Of a DNA stretch of 45,027 bases, positions 23,186 to 32,101 are shown one piece after another. The notes under the pieces are model-generated. The model did not search any database. It worked only from the letters and a program-made list of their open reading frames with translations, and was not told the DNA's origin. The stretch's first letter is position 1. Every line of letters starts with the position of its first letter. The position numbers and the translations under genes are program-made. Origin of the DNA: a bacterium (GTDB lineage: Bacteria > Cyanobacteriota > Vampirovibrionia > Gastranaerophilales > Gastranaerophilaceae); contig JAGAVG010000075.1 in NCBI GenBank assembly GCA_017942035.1, positions 1 through 45,027 on the forward strand. Direction: 5' to 3'.

Positions 23186-24061
23186 ATGAAAAAGATTATA
23201 TTGTTATCAGCACTTGTTTTCACACTGTTTACTTCGCACAACCCTTGTGAAGCCATAAAAATCGGGCTTCAGGTCAACGCGTCTGAAATAACTACCGGTA
23301 CATCTGTTAAGGGAACAATTATTGATGCAAACACAAATAAAACAGTCTGTGATTTAGATAAAATGACTGCTTATGAAATCCGTCCGTACAATAGTTTAAT
23401 GGCAATAAAAATAAAAGATAAATATTACAAAATAAATTCTGATAATATTGTCATAAGATTTCCAAGTAATGAAACCGGATTTGTAAGTATTAAAAACAAA
23501 TGGTATAGAGGAATAATAAAAATTCAAAACAAAAACGGCAAACTAACAGTAATAAATGACGTTCCTCTGGAAGATTATATAAAAGGTGTAGTTCCTTCTG
23601 AAATGCCTTCCGGCTGGAATGTTGAAGCCTTAAAAGCTCAAGCAATCGCCGCAAGAAGTTATGCCATGTCAAACCTCGGAAAACGTTCATCTCTGGGATT
23701 TGACCTTTATGATACACCGGAAGATCAAGCATACGGAGGCGCTTCTGCCGAAACCTCCAAAACAAATCAGGCAGTTAATGATACTAAAGATATTGTATTA
23801 ATTTATGATATGAAAATAATCTGTGCCTACTATTCGGCCTCCGCTGGCGGCCAGAGTGTATCTGCAGATAAAGCCTGGGGAAGTAATTTGCCCTACATCA
23901 GGTCCGTTCCATCCTTTGACGATAATGTAAAGAAAAACGGGCATGGTGTCGGAATGAGCCAGCATGGCGCAAATAATCTTGCAAATCAAGGGTATAATGC
24001 TTATCAAATATTACAATATTTTTATAATGATATAAAATTTGCCAGACTAAAAAACAGTTAA
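23186..24061 (+). CDS. SpoIID/LytB-domain protein (exported peptidoglycan-acting)
   Basis: 291 aa with a signal peptide (1-23, ...SHNPCEA). The SpoIID/LytB domain at about 100-290 shows VPLEDYIKGVVPSEMP with the catalytic-type Glu139, ALKAQAIAARSYA, YYSASAGGQSVSADKAWG and NGHGVGMSQHGANNLA...ILQYFY. SpoIID is a lytic transglycosylase that acts on denuded glycan during sporulation; non-sporulating relatives, including cyanobacteria, use such proteins in wall remodelling or amidase enhancement, which is the likely role here. The C-terminal half is somewhat shorter than in Bacillus. Periplasmic location predicted. Confidence 0.9.
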   Translation: MKKIILLSALVFTLFTSHNPCEAIKIGLQVNASEITTGTSVKGTIIDANTNKTVCDLDKMTAYEIRPYNSLMAIKIKDKYYKINSDNIVIRFPSNETGFVSIKNKWYRGIIKIQNKNGKLTVINDVPLEDYIKGVVPSEMPSGWNVEALKAQAIAARSYAMSNLGKRSSLGFDLYDTPEDQAYGGASAETSKTNQAVNDTKDIVLIYDMKIICAYYSASAGGQSVSADKAWGSNLPYIRSVPSFDDNVKKNGHGVGMSQHGANNLANQGYNAYQILQYFYNDIKFARLKNS

Positions 24062-24163
24062 TTAAATAATATAAATGGCGCAAATAAGTACATTTTCCGG
24101 CATTGCAGCCCCTGTATATCCGCAGTATATCTACATTTTAATAAAAAAAGTTTATGAAACCCC

Positions 24164-24191
24164 TTGCCAAATCTAAATAAAATGCTATAAT
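24164..24191 (+). promoter_or_regulatory. Promoter for the HU gene
   Basis: -35 TTGCCA (24164-24169), 16-bp spacer, -10 TATAAT (24186-24191). The leader would be about 70 nt, ending in a strong AAGGAGG 7 bases before the ATG. Confidence 0.65.
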
Positions 24192-24269
24192 AAATTTGTC
24201 GATTATAGAGCATGCCCATTGTAGGTGGTTTCTGATTACCGTGTGGCATAATTAAGAAGGAGGTTCGTA

Positions 24270-24542
24270 ATGAACAAAGAAGAATTGGTAAAAGAAGTAG
24301 CAAAAAAAGCAAAAGTTTCTCAAAAGTCAACTGCTGACATTATTGCAGCTACATTAGACACAATTGAAAAAACAGTTTCAAAAGGTAAAAAAGTAACTTT
24401 GGTTGGCTTTGGAACTTTTGAACCACGCAAACGTGCAGCTAGAACTGGTAGAAATCCTCAAACTGGTAAAGAATTGAAGATTGCTGCTAAAACAGTTCCT
24501 GCATTTACTGCTGGTAAAAAATTCAAAGAACTTGTAAAATAG
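24270..24542 (+). CDS. hup: HU family DNA-binding protein
   Basis: 90-aa histone-like dimer that bends and compacts DNA. MNKEELVKEVAKKAKVSQKSTADIIAA is the N-terminal helix pair; GFGTFEPRKRAARTGRNPQTGKEL is the DNA-binding beta arm with the RNPQTG tip; VPAFTAGKKFKELV is the C-terminal end. A single gene with its own promoter, a strong ribosome site and a strong terminator at 24567-24604, consistent with high expression. Confidence 0.96.
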   Translation: MNKEELVKEVAKKAKVSQKSTADIIAATLDTIEKTVSKGKKVTLVGFGTFEPRKRAARTGRNPQTGKELKIAAKTVPAFTAGKKFKELVK

Positions 24543-24566
24543 TTTTAAGGATTTGATAATAATTAA

Positions 24567-24604
24567 TCGGGCCGTTATTCAAAGAATAACGGCCCGACTT
24601 TTTT
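24567..24604 (+). terminator. Rho-independent terminator after HU
   Basis: 14-bp perfect stem starting TCGGGCCGTTATTC, AAA loop, followed by CTTTTTTC. Confidence 0.9.
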
Positions 24605-24659
24605 CTTTAGTTTAAATTAATGCATCATAGTTTAAAATTGCAAGCAATTTATTTTTATT

Positions 24660-25334
24660 TTACATAAGTTTTAGGTCTGGTTTTACCTTTGACAAAAAGG
24701 AAAACATGTTGAAAAACACTGTACTTACAATATTGCTGGCTTTATCAAAACCGTATTTTTGCGCCGGAAAATTTTCCCGATTATTGCATTCATAAAGTTT
24801 CGGATTCAATTGGAAACGATCACCGCTTGCGGCTCGCTGTCCTGATTTTGTATTTCTTTCAAATACCATACTTCCACTTACCGTACTTAAATAACCATTG
24901 CTCATACGGCCGTCTTTATTGTTAAGAACTATGTCTAATGTCTGACGGAATAAATATTTTTCCGGGTTAGGAACGTATGCTCCTTGTTCAAATGAATATA
25001 TATACATAGGAGAATTTGTATCAGAATATAGATTTATTTTTACTTTATTACGGGAAGTTTTATCTACATTCAAAAATACGTCCGCATCACCCAGTTTAAC
25101 CAGTACAGGTCTTGAGGTTTTATCATTTTTACCTAATATTTCATTAAAAAATTTAATTTTTTTAGTTAATTTTAAAATATGTTCAACAGCTTCATCTTTT
25201 GTAACCATCTGTGAATATATTATTTGATTAATATTTTTAGCCTCTGAACCAAATGTAACATTACGGCGTGTAGAAATTTCATTCTTTTGTCTATTATATG
25301 GATTTATTTGCGATTGAACTCTTGAAATATTCAT
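24660..25334 (-). CDS. Lineage-specific protein with N-terminal VTFGS motif, unknown
   Basis: 224 aa. Polar N-terminus, then NVTFGSEA (25-32), matching the F-x-G-type N-terminal motif in other proteins here. The body mixes beta strands (VLVKLGDADVFLNV, KVKINLYSDTNSPMYIYSF) with a helix (EAVEHILKLTKKIKFFNEIL). No signal peptide. Divergent from the kinase-like/HEAT gene, which carries the same type of motif. No family recognised. Confidence 0.68.
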   Translation of the reverse strand: MNISRVQSQINPYNRQKNEISTRRNVTFGSEAKNINQIIYSQMVTKDEAVEHILKLTKKIKFFNEILGKNDKTSRPVLVKLGDADVFLNVDKTSRNKVKINLYSDTNSPMYIYSFEQGAYVPNPEKYLFRQTLDIVLNNKDGRMSNGYLSTVSGSMVFERNTKSGQRAASGDRFQLNPKLYECNNRENFPAQKYGFDKASNIVSTVFFNMFSFLSKVKPDLKLM

Positions 25335-25487
25335 ATTTTCTCCTATTTTACTTGTTTTATATATTATAAAATGTATAAAAATAAAATTTGCTAGTTTATT
25401 GATTAATATTTTGAAAATTAAATAGCAAAAAAAATTTTTACCGGTTTTAATATTTTTAAGTTACTTTAACATAAAGGAATTTTTTAT

Positions 25488-27338
25488 ATGATTATTTCAA
25501 AAATCTCCAGCAATCCGATATACACCAATTATTTTCAGAATAAAATTCAGAAAAACAACAATTATACAATAGCACCGTTACAATCAGATAGTTTTGTAAG
25601 AAATGTAAATTCTACGCAAATTCCGGCATTTACCGGTAAAAATATTAATTTTGATACGGTTGCTAAATTAACAGACCACTTCGCTAAAAGACCGTATTCA
25701 AAAAAACATGCTGAAAAAGTTGCCACATCCGTAAATTACGCAGATGCGTTCGGCATAACCGGAGAACTTCCTGAATCTTGGACTAAAAAAATTTCAAATA
25801 TAAAAGATTTTGATAAAAGCAGTTTTTGTGAAAGATTAGGTGAGATTTTCACAATTGATAGACATGAAGCTAACATAGATATACTTACAGATAATTTAAG
25901 AAAATTATTCAAAGATCACGGAATTATTTCTGATGAAAATATGCTGACAACTGAATATATCGGCAAAGGATTTTTTGGAAGAGATTTCAGAATCAGCATT
26001 GGTGATAATGATGATAAAGTTATAAAAGAATTTAAGAGAACATACAGATACCACAATAACCATGGTAACTATTCCGAGCAAAATCTTGGAGAACACCTCA
26101 AAAAATACGGTGGTACTGATACTGAAATAGTTCCGTATTATTACGGTGATACGCAAAACGGAATATTGATTACAAAATTTATATCTAAAGAGTCTCCAAA
26201 TCCTACCGGCAAAATTGATTTAGAAGACTTAGGCATGGCCTACGATGATGGATTTGCAAGAAATTATGTTAATGACTGGATTGTCGATGTCGGCGGAATG
26301 ATTACTATAAACAACCTTGTAGGACGCCCGATATCACAAAATATATTTAAACAATTTAAACATGCAAAAGAAGGTGAAAATTTAATATCAAAATTTGATG
26401 ATATTATGACCAAAACCCTTAATACAGACGAAAAAAAATACAATGATACAATGGTCGGATTGGCTCATAGTATTAGATTTTTGCCAGAAGAAAGACAGGG
26501 TGAATTTTATAATAAAATGCATAATTTAAAGCTTCAAGATGTTGATATTGCAATTATAGAGGAGTCCGACAAATTTTCATATTTAATGGACAGAAGTTCT
26601 TTATTTGAAAGTCTGGCAAAAACTGATAATATAGAAATTAAAAAAGCTATCAGCCGAAAAATTAAAAACATTCCGAGCCCGTTGAAGGATAAAATTTTCG
26701 AAGAATATTCGGCTAATGAAACAAACCACAGTATAAAGAAATATCTTGCTCGAAACTTAAATCATTACTATAAAAATATTTCAAACAGAATAAATATTTT
26801 TGACAACCTGGCAAAAGATGCTGATAAATATGCAAATATTGCATTAATAAATTCAATGAAATGGATTGGAGAAAGCAAAGTTGAACAACGTTATGCCGAA
26901 ATGTTTGAAAAAGGCGATATAGTTACGAGATGTGCTCTTGCAAGAAACATTGAAATATTCAAAGAAAATCCGAAAGTTCTGGAAAAATGGCTTGATAAAT
27001 TTATGGAAATTGATGATTTCCGTGTAAAAAGAGCAATGGCTGAATCAGTAAAATTCCTGCCAAAAGAATTTGAGAAAAAGACATTTGAAGGCCTGCTTGA
27101 TATAAATGATAACAATACGAAAGAATTCTTGGCTGAAACAATTACCTCAATTCCCGGATATCAAAACCATAAAGATTGGCTTTTAAAGATATTAAAAGAC
27201 GGTGATAACTCAATAAGACGCTCATTAGCCGGTGAGCTTCCAAAAATAAAAGATGCAAAAGTAAGACAGGAATGGACACAAATAATATTGGATGGCGCCG
27301 ATTCAAGTGTAAGAAAAATTGTAGACAGTCAAAAATAA
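25488..27338 (+). CDS. Kinase-like plus HEAT-repeat protein with N-terminal AFTG motif
   Basis: 616 aa. Polar N-terminus with PAFTGKN (46-52). About residues 150-290 look like a divergent protein-kinase fold: glycine loop YIGKGFFGR (157-165), Lys in KVIKEF (177-182), helix with E198 (SEQNLGEHLKKYG), hinge-like ILITKFIS, and D254-x4-N259 (DGFARN), the spacing of the catalytic-loop Asp and Asn. The DFG position reads INN (274-276), so it may be a pseudokinase or an atypical effector-type kinase. Residues about 310-616 are repeated helix pairs of the HEAT type (for example CALARNIEIFKENPKVLEKWLDKF, VKRAMAESVKFLPKEF). No signal peptide. AAGGA lies 9 bases before the ATG. Function unproven. Confidence 0.75.
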   Translation: MIISKISSNPIYTNYFQNKIQKNNNYTIAPLQSDSFVRNVNSTQIPAFTGKNINFDTVAKLTDHFAKRPYSKKHAEKVATSVNYADAFGITGELPESWTKKISNIKDFDKSSFCERLGEIFTIDRHEANIDILTDNLRKLFKDHGIISDENMLTTEYIGKGFFGRDFRISIGDNDDKVIKEFKRTYRYHNNHGNYSEQNLGEHLKKYGGTDTEIVPYYYGDTQNGILITKFISKESPNPTGKIDLEDLGMAYDDGFARNYVNDWIVDVGGMITINNLVGRPISQNIFKQFKHAKEGENLISKFDDIMTKTLNTDEKKYNDTMVGLAHSIRFLPEERQGEFYNKMHNLKLQDVDIAIIEESDKFSYLMDRSSLFESLAKTDNIEIKKAISRKIKNIPSPLKDKIFEEYSANETNHSIKKYLARNLNHYYKNISNRINIFDNLAKDADKYANIALINSMKWIGESKVEQRYAEMFEKGDIVTRCALARNIEIFKENPKVLEKWLDKFMEIDDFRVKRAMAESVKFLPKEFEKKTFEGLLDINDNNTKEFLAETITSIPGYQNHKDWLLKILKDGDNSIRRSLAGELPKIKDAKVRQEWTQIILDGADSSVRKIVDSQK

Positions 27339-27354
27339 TTTTATGGCATGAAAC

Positions 27355-28164
27355 CTACCAAGGATAATCATCTGTGATACGCCAGTTGTTGTACATTATT
27401 AGTGCTGCACAATAGCCGCCACTGCCATTTCTGCTGCAATTTTCACGAATTGTTTCAATAGTTTGAGATTGACCGGAGGCATAGAGTCTATGCATTGCAA
27501 ACCGATACATATCCTGAGTTGTGTCAAGAACTACTGCAAATTGAAAATAATCTTTTCCGCTTATATTAGGTCCCTTAAATCCATTTATATCAATATTGAC
27601 ATATACAATTCTAGGAAAGACATGTTCTGCATCATTAACCCTGGATTGAATAAAGATTAAAGTTCCATCATTTAGTACAAACCTTGTATGTAAAGGTAAA
27701 TTCCCGAGGTTAGTCCCTTTCATTGATGTTGGTTTATATGTGCAGTCATCAGTAATACTAGTATCGCATTTTTTAATAACATTCATATAAGGGATTAAAT
27801 ATGTATTTGCAAAGTCGGAAGATGCTTGAATGTCATTGGAGCTTGAAAGTTCCCATAACTCAACATCTCCATGTTCAGATTTGGCCTGCTGTATAGCATT
27901 GCTAATCACATTGTAAGCCCTCTTTAAACGTGTTGCTGTTTGAGTTTTTTGATGATTGGCAATCAGCGCCGGCAAAGTCATCGCCGCCACAATGCCAATT
28001 ATCCCAAGAGTGATTAAGACTTCGGCCAACGTAAACGCGGCTTTACGACGACCGGCAAATTGGCAATCCAGCTTTTCCGGTAGACTAAAGTCTACCCTAC
28101 TACTATTTTTTATCATATTATCCTCTTTCAAATTTTTGTTTTCCATAATTCTATATCTTAGCAT
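27355..28164 (-). CDS. Type IV pilin-like protein 2
   Basis: 269 aa; the ATG at 28164 has AAAGGAG 5 bases upstream. The leader of 43 residues contains the palindromic module B (SSRVDFSLP) and ends KAA before FTLAEVLITLGIIGIVAAMTLPAL; Glu5 of the mature protein is present and the residue before the cut is Ala. The mature protein has a long N-terminal helix continuing through QTATRLKRAYNVISNAIQQAK, then a beta-rich part with Cys pairs, and ends WRITDDYPW, almost the same tail as pilin 3. It may be a minor pilin, a pseudopilin or a surface protein. Upstream lies copy 2 of the 168-bp element, 40 bases before the start codon. Confidence 0.87.
   Translation of the reverse strand: MLRYRIMENKNLKEDNMIKNSSRVDFSLPEKLDCQFAGRRKAAFTLAEVLITLGIIGIVAAMTLPALIANHQKTQTATRLKRAYNVISNAIQQAKSEHGDVELWELSSSNDIQASSDFANTYLIPYMNVIKKCDTSITDDCTYKPTSMKGTNLGNLPLHTRFVLNDGTLIFIQSRVNDAEHVFPRIVYVNIDINGFKGPNISGKDYFQFAVVLDTTQDMYRFAMHRLYASGQSQTIETIRENCSRNGSGGYCAALIMYNNWRITDDYPW
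28079..28105. repeat. Palindromic module B in the pilin 2 leader
   Basis: Contains the palindrome GTAGACTAAAGTCTAC followed by CCTACTACTA, an inverted copy of the module at 11779-11802 and 44881-44904, translated in the same frame (SSRVDFSLP). Confidence 0.75.
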
Positions 28165-28204
28165 CCTGTCTCCTTTCCAGCCATAAACTGACGTTTAAAT
28201 TTTC

Positions 28205-28372
28205 GCACCATTTTTTATATTTTGGTGCATGTCGGCCTGAAATCCACTAAAACATACCTTCTTAAAATTCAAAAAATCATCAAAAAATGACAAAAGACCA
28301 CTTGAAAAGTGTCCAAAAATATTGTATAATAAGGCTATAGAAAACTCGCACCAAAATATAAAATTTGGTGCG
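28205..28372 (+). repeat. 168-bp pilin-upstream element, copy 2
   Basis: Copy of 11429-11596 in the opposite genome orientation but the same orientation relative to its pilin gene. Both ends form GCACC/GGTGC hairpins (28205-28228 and 28347-28372). The promoter and terminator boxes are fully conserved; the differences from copy 1 cluster in the middle and next to the pilin-side hairpin. Confidence 0.8.
28302..28330 (+). promoter_or_regulatory. Promoter of the divergent mini-transcript, copy 2
   Basis: -35 TTGAAA (28302-28307), 17-bp spacer, -10 TATAAT (28325-28330), a near-consensus housekeeping promoter pointing away from pilin 2 and into the terminator 17 bases further on. Confidence 0.7.
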
Positions 28373-28379
28373 TTTTTTT
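28347..28379 (+). terminator. Terminator of the divergent mini-transcript, copy 2
   Basis: Perfect 9-bp stem CGCACCAAA/TTTGGTGCG with an 8-base loop, followed by TTTTTTT. With a start near 28337 the RNA would be about 43 nt, mostly the hairpin itself. Confidence 0.7.
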
Positions 28380-28392
28380 GCGTTAAAATTAT

Positions 28393-28474
28393 GAGATTCT
28401 GAAACACGGAGGTCAATCCGGCGTTCAGAATGACATGAAAACGAGATTGCCGCGTCGCCTACGCTTCGTCTTGG
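28393..28474. repeat. Decayed dispersed repeats between element and cobO
   Basis: GAGATTCTGAAAC...TTCAGAATGACATGAA (28393-28437) is a diverged relative of the repeat at 11705-11736. GAGATTGCCGCG...TCTTGG (28443-28474) resembles the GATTGCC-type module at 11813-11848. No coding role here. Confidence 0.5.
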
Positions 28475-28476
28475 AA

Positions 28477-29058
28477 TTAATATTCAATACCGCGGCGGGC
28501 TACAACACCTGTATCCCAGTAATGTTTCACCGGTTCAATTCTTGATACAAGATGGGCAATATCAATTATTTTTTCATCCGCGTATCTTCCGGTTAGAACT
28601 ATTTCCATCTCTTCAGGTTTATTTTTCAAAACTTCCACAACTTCATCAACATCAAGAATTTTCAAGGCTATTGCAATATTTGCCTCATCAAGGATAATAA
28701 GGTTATATTCATTATTTTTAATGGCTTTTTTAACTGTTTCCCAGCCTTCTTTTATAACTTTTTCATCGGCTTCTGTCTTATTATCAGAATACACAATCCT
28801 ATTAAGTCCGGCTTGAATTATAGTCAAATTATTTTGAATGGCAGGAGCCAGAGTTCGAAAGGATTTAAGTTCACCATAATCATCTCCTCCTTTTGTAAAC
28901 ATAACGATTAAAACTTTCCAGCACCGGCCGAGGGCTCTCATTGCAAGTCCTAATGACGCTGTAGTTTTTCCCTTGCCATTACCGGTATAAACCTGAATGT
29001 AGCCGTGCTTCTCCCAGTTTGGATTGATTAATTTTTCATCTGAACATAAATCTTTCAT
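28477..29058 (-). CDS. cobO: Corrinoid (cobalamin) adenosyltransferase, CobO/BtuR type
   Basis: Transfers the adenosyl group of ATP to cob(I)alamin or cob(I)yrinate diamide to make the coenzyme-B12 form (cytoplasm). Motifs: YIQVYTGNGKGKTTASLGLAMRALG with the P-loop GNGKGKTT, VLIVMFTKGG, LIILDEANIAIALKIL (Walker B-like), VLTGRYADEKIIDIAHLVSRI and the C-terminal HYWDTGVVARRGIEY. The ATG at 29058 (about 193 aa) is preferred over the TTG at 29094; neither has a clear ribosome site. No other B12 genes or B12 riboswitch are seen nearby, so it may serve salvage of imported corrinoids. Confidence 0.92.
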   Translation of the reverse strand: MKDLCSDEKLINPNWEKHGYIQVYTGNGKGKTTASLGLAMRALGRCWKVLIVMFTKGGDDYGELKSFRTLAPAIQNNLTIIQAGLNRIVYSDNKTEADEKVIKEGWETVKKAIKNNEYNLIILDEANIAIALKILDVDEVVEVLKNKPEEMEIVLTGRYADEKIIDIAHLVSRIEPVKHYWDTGVVARRGIEY

Positions 29059-29107
29059 AATATGTTTTTTATCATGAAATTCATATTTCCGCAATACAGA
29101 AAAGGGT

Positions 29108-29143
29108 AATATAAATGAAATGACCGGCTTATTAAACCGGTCA
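29108..29143 (-). terminator. Probable terminator after the 29190-29588 gene
   Basis: Stem TGACCGG/CCGGTCA extended by TT/AA pairs (29121-29143), followed on the minus strand by the T-rich TTTCATTTATATT. The T-run is interrupted, so strength is moderate. Confidence 0.55.
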
Positions 29144-29189
29144 AGTTTGTGAGTTAAATGTATAATTATAAGTTCAATTTAAAATTTGT

Positions 29190-29588
29190 TTATCCAAAAT
29201 ATTTTTCGAAATCTGCAAGAGCTTTTTCAGCGTTTGCGGCAACTCCGACAGCTTCAATATCTCTCATTGCGTCACGGGCTGAGGTTGAAATTCTTGTGTA
29301 TTCTTTTTCTGTAGGCATTCTAAAATTTATACCGGCAAGCGCGTAAAGTCCGGCCAAATCAGAAACATCTTCTCCGCTAATTTTCTTTGCACCTGCTGAA
29401 CGTACAAAACCTAAATTCTGAGCGGCTGCTGCATCCAGTGCACTTGCATCTGCTGTTTTTGTCTGAACAACCGGATTTTTTTCTTCAGTTTCTTCTGATT
29501 TTTTAGTTTTTGTTAAATCTGTTTTTCTTTGAATATTTCCCGCATTTGTTGAACTTATAAGTCCAAATCTTGTTAAATCGAAGTCCAT
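29190..29588 (-). CDS. Small protein of unknown function
   Basis: 132 aa. N-terminus MDFDLTRFGLISSTNAGNIQRK, then a polar, Lys/Glu/Thr-rich linker (about 25-50), then an Ala-rich helical part (ASALDAAAAQNLGFVRSAGAKK, DVSDLAGLYALAGINFRMP). AAGGAG lies 6 bases before the ATG. No signal peptide or membrane segment. The unstructured head plus helical tail suggests a secreted or structural small protein, but nothing is recognised. Confidence 0.68.
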   Translation of the reverse strand: MDFDLTRFGLISSTNAGNIQRKTDLTKTKKSEETEEKNPVVQTKTADASALDAAAAQNLGFVRSAGAKKISGEDVSDLAGLYALAGINFRMPTEKEYTRISTSARDAMRDIEAVGVAANAEKALADFEKYFG

Positions 29589-29683
29589 TTTTGTTCTCCT
29601 TGTACATTTATCTCACATGGACTTTATCGGAATTTTTTCGGAATTCTTTAATATTTTAAACTTATTTGTTACAAATGTTAATA

Positions 29684-32056
29684 TTATCTCAAATCAACAA
29701 TGCTTACACCATCGCCGCCATCGTGCTCTGAGCCTGGTCGGAATTCTTTTACATAAGGTGATGTTGACAAATACTCTCTGACCGCGGCTTTCATAGCTCC
29801 GGTACCGTGGCCGTGAATAATTGTAAGCGGAGTAAGATTTGCAAGGCTTGCGTTATCGAGGTAGATTTCAAGTTTATCAAGACCGTCTTCGACTTTGTAA
29901 CCTCTCAAATCGAGAGTTGGAGAAAGTTCGCGCCTTTTCAGGGTGAAAGATTGAGAACTTGAAGTAACAGGTTTTAATTTGTCGGCAATTTTTGCAAATG
30001 TTTGATCAAATCCTGCAAGTTTTTCGGTTTTAATCTTTGTTTTGAAATTTCCCATCAAAATATACACATTATTATTTTTATCAGGAAGAGATAGCAGAGT
30101 AACCGGCTGGTTTAATTCTTTTAAAAGCAGTTTATCTTTCGGCTGTACATTTTGCCAATCGACCGGCTCGTAGTTTTGTTTTTCTTCGTATTCTTCAAGT
30201 TTTTTTCTGAAAATTTGTTCGGCCTGTGCCAGTCTTGCATAAGATCTGCGGGCTATTTTTTCAGACTTTTCTTTTCTGATTTCATCAAGAATATCTTTTA
30301 TCTCGGCTTTTGCCGAAAGAATTTCATAATCAAACTTATCTTTTATATGTTTAATAGTTTTCTTTTTGTTCTTTTTGACATCAGAGAGGGTTTCTTCGTA
30401 TTCTTTTTTCAAAGCTTGAGAAGTTTCTTTCAAATCTTCTGCTTCTTTTAAGTTTTTGCTGAGTTCCTGCTGGGTTTGCTGAAGTTTTTCCACAACAAGA
30501 ATTGACGGATCTTTTTGAGATACGAGAATTTGTTTTGCAGTTTCGCAAATATCTTTATCAAGCCCTAGATTTTGAGAAATCGAAATAGCGTTGCTCAGTC
30601 CCGGAATTCCAATCAAAAGTTTATATGTTGGTTTTAAGGATTCTGTATCAAACTCAACGGAGGCATTTTTGAAGTAATTATTGTTATATTCAAGTGCCTT
30701 CAATTCGCCATAATGCGTTGTGACAGTAATCACAGCATTCTTTTCTGCGAGTTTATTCAAAATACATTCAGCCAAAACTGCACCCTCTTGCGGGTCTGTT
30801 CCGGCACAAATCTCATCAAGAAGAACGAAAGTCTCGTTATCGCTTTTGTTTAGTATTTCGATAATATTTGTCATGTGTGATGAAAACGTGGACAGACTTT
30901 GTAAAATATTCTGATCGTCTCCGATATCTGCCAGAACTTTTATAAACGGATGAATTTTCGCCATAGTACAAGGTAAAAACATTCCGGCTTTTGTCATAAG
31001 AATGAACAAGCCTATAGTTTTTAATGTAACTGTTTTTCCGCCGGTGTTTGAACCTGTAATTATTACAGCGTTGTAATCTTTGCCTATTCTGAAATCATTT
31101 GCAACAACTTCTTTGCCGCAATCTATCAAAAGCGGATGTTTCATGTTTTCAATTTCTATAAACTTGCTGTATATAATTTCTGGCTGAATAGCCTTTATAG
31201 AACAGGCATATCTGGCTTTTGCGAAATGAAAATCGATTTTGGCAAGTATTTCTTCTGTCAATTTTAAATCTTCAATATGTTCCTTTATTGTGTTTGTTAA
31301 ACTAACCAGAATTTTTATTTTTTCCGCATGAATTTTTGATTTTAATTCGCGAACTTTATTATTCAATGGCACAAGCTGCTGCGGTTCGATATAAAAAGTT
31401 TTGTTTGTAGCGGAAACATCATGGACAATACCCGGTACTTTACTTTTAGAAGATGCCATAACCTGAAAAACAACTCTATCATCACGTGTTGTATAGATAT
31501 TTTCCTGAAGATGTTTTGAAAAATCCGGCGAATTTAAAAGAGAAGTAATCATAGATTTAATGTTATTTTCAGCGTCTCTTAATGCTGCATGCAGATTTCT
31601 TAGTTCAACGGTTGCATCAGGACGGATATTAAAATTATCATCAAATGTATCTTCAATTTTGTCCTCGATATCTCTATCGACAAAAAGATGTCCGCTCAAA
31701 AGACGCAGAATTGACCTTTCGTCAAGATTTTCACTTAAGAATTTTTTCACAAGCCTTGAAGAGCGGAGAGTCTTTGCAATATCAACAATTTCCTCCTCCA
31801 TCAGATAACTTGCCCCCATATTATGATGGAGTTTTTTTATATCTGCAACAAATTCAATAGGAATATCTATTGCTAAATCCAGCAGCTGTTTGGCCTCGTA
31901 TGTAAAATTAAGCTCCTCTTGAATTTTGCTCAATTCGTCTTTCGGCTCAAGAGTAAGACAAAGCTTTCTGCTCTGTTCACACTTCGCAAAATTAGCTAAT
32001 TTTTCTAATATTTTATCATATTCAAGTATTTTTCGGCTTTTTGTAATAACGTTCAT
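29684..32056 (-). CDS. mutS2: MutS2 family protein with Smr domain
   Basis: MutS2 homologue; family members act against homologous recombination or rescue collided ribosomes. The ATG at 32056 (790 aa) is chosen over an upstream TTG. Core/lever helices span about 1-300. The ATPase has P-loop ITGSNTGGKT (333-342), the Walker B region FVLLDEICAGTDPQEGA and TVTTHYGELK. A long coiled-coil segment (about 515-625, QQTQQELSKNLKEAEDL...) separates it from the C-terminal Smr nuclease-like domain (about 712-790) with LDLRGYKVEDGLDKLE and the IHGHGTGAMKAAV motif. The mismatch-recognition N-terminal domain of MutS is absent, as expected for MutS2. Confidence 0.95.
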   Translation of the reverse strand: MNVITKSRKILEYDKILEKLANFAKCEQSRKLCLTLEPKDELSKIQEELNFTYEAKQLLDLAIDIPIEFVADIKKLHHNMGASYLMEEEIVDIAKTLRSSRLVKKFLSENLDERSILRLLSGHLFVDRDIEDKIEDTFDDNFNIRPDATVELRNLHAALRDAENNIKSMITSLLNSPDFSKHLQENIYTTRDDRVVFQVMASSKSKVPGIVHDVSATNKTFYIEPQQLVPLNNKVRELKSKIHAEKIKILVSLTNTIKEHIEDLKLTEEILAKIDFHFAKARYACSIKAIQPEIIYSKFIEIENMKHPLLIDCGKEVVANDFRIGKDYNAVIITGSNTGGKTVTLKTIGLFILMTKAGMFLPCTMAKIHPFIKVLADIGDDQNILQSLSTFSSHMTNIIEILNKSDNETFVLLDEICAGTDPQEGAVLAECILNKLAEKNAVITVTTHYGELKALEYNNNYFKNASVEFDTESLKPTYKLLIGIPGLSNAISISQNLGLDKDICETAKQILVSQKDPSILVVEKLQQTQQELSKNLKEAEDLKETSQALKKEYEETLSDVKKNKKKTIKHIKDKFDYEILSAKAEIKDILDEIRKEKSEKIARRSYARLAQAEQIFRKKLEEYEEKQNYEPVDWQNVQPKDKLLLKELNQPVTLLSLPDKNNNVYILMGNFKTKIKTEKLAGFDQTFAKIADKLKPVTSSSQSFTLKRRELSPTLDLRGYKVEDGLDKLEIYLDNASLANLTPLTIIHGHGTGAMKAAVREYLSTSPYVKEFRPGSEHDGGDGVSIVDLR

Positions 32057-32101
32057 ATAGATATTAAAAACCAACAAAATTTTTTTTGCAAACTTTTTAT
32101 G

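Noticed and set aside
24192-24269. Possible autoregulatory structure in the HU leader
   Set aside because: Only short, imperfect pairings (about 5 bp) could be drawn; no convincing riboswitch or operator.
28381-28476. B12 riboswitch near the cobO gene
   Set aside because: This sequence lies downstream of cobO on its strand and consists of decayed repeats; the upstream side holds only a terminator and no B12-box-like sequence.
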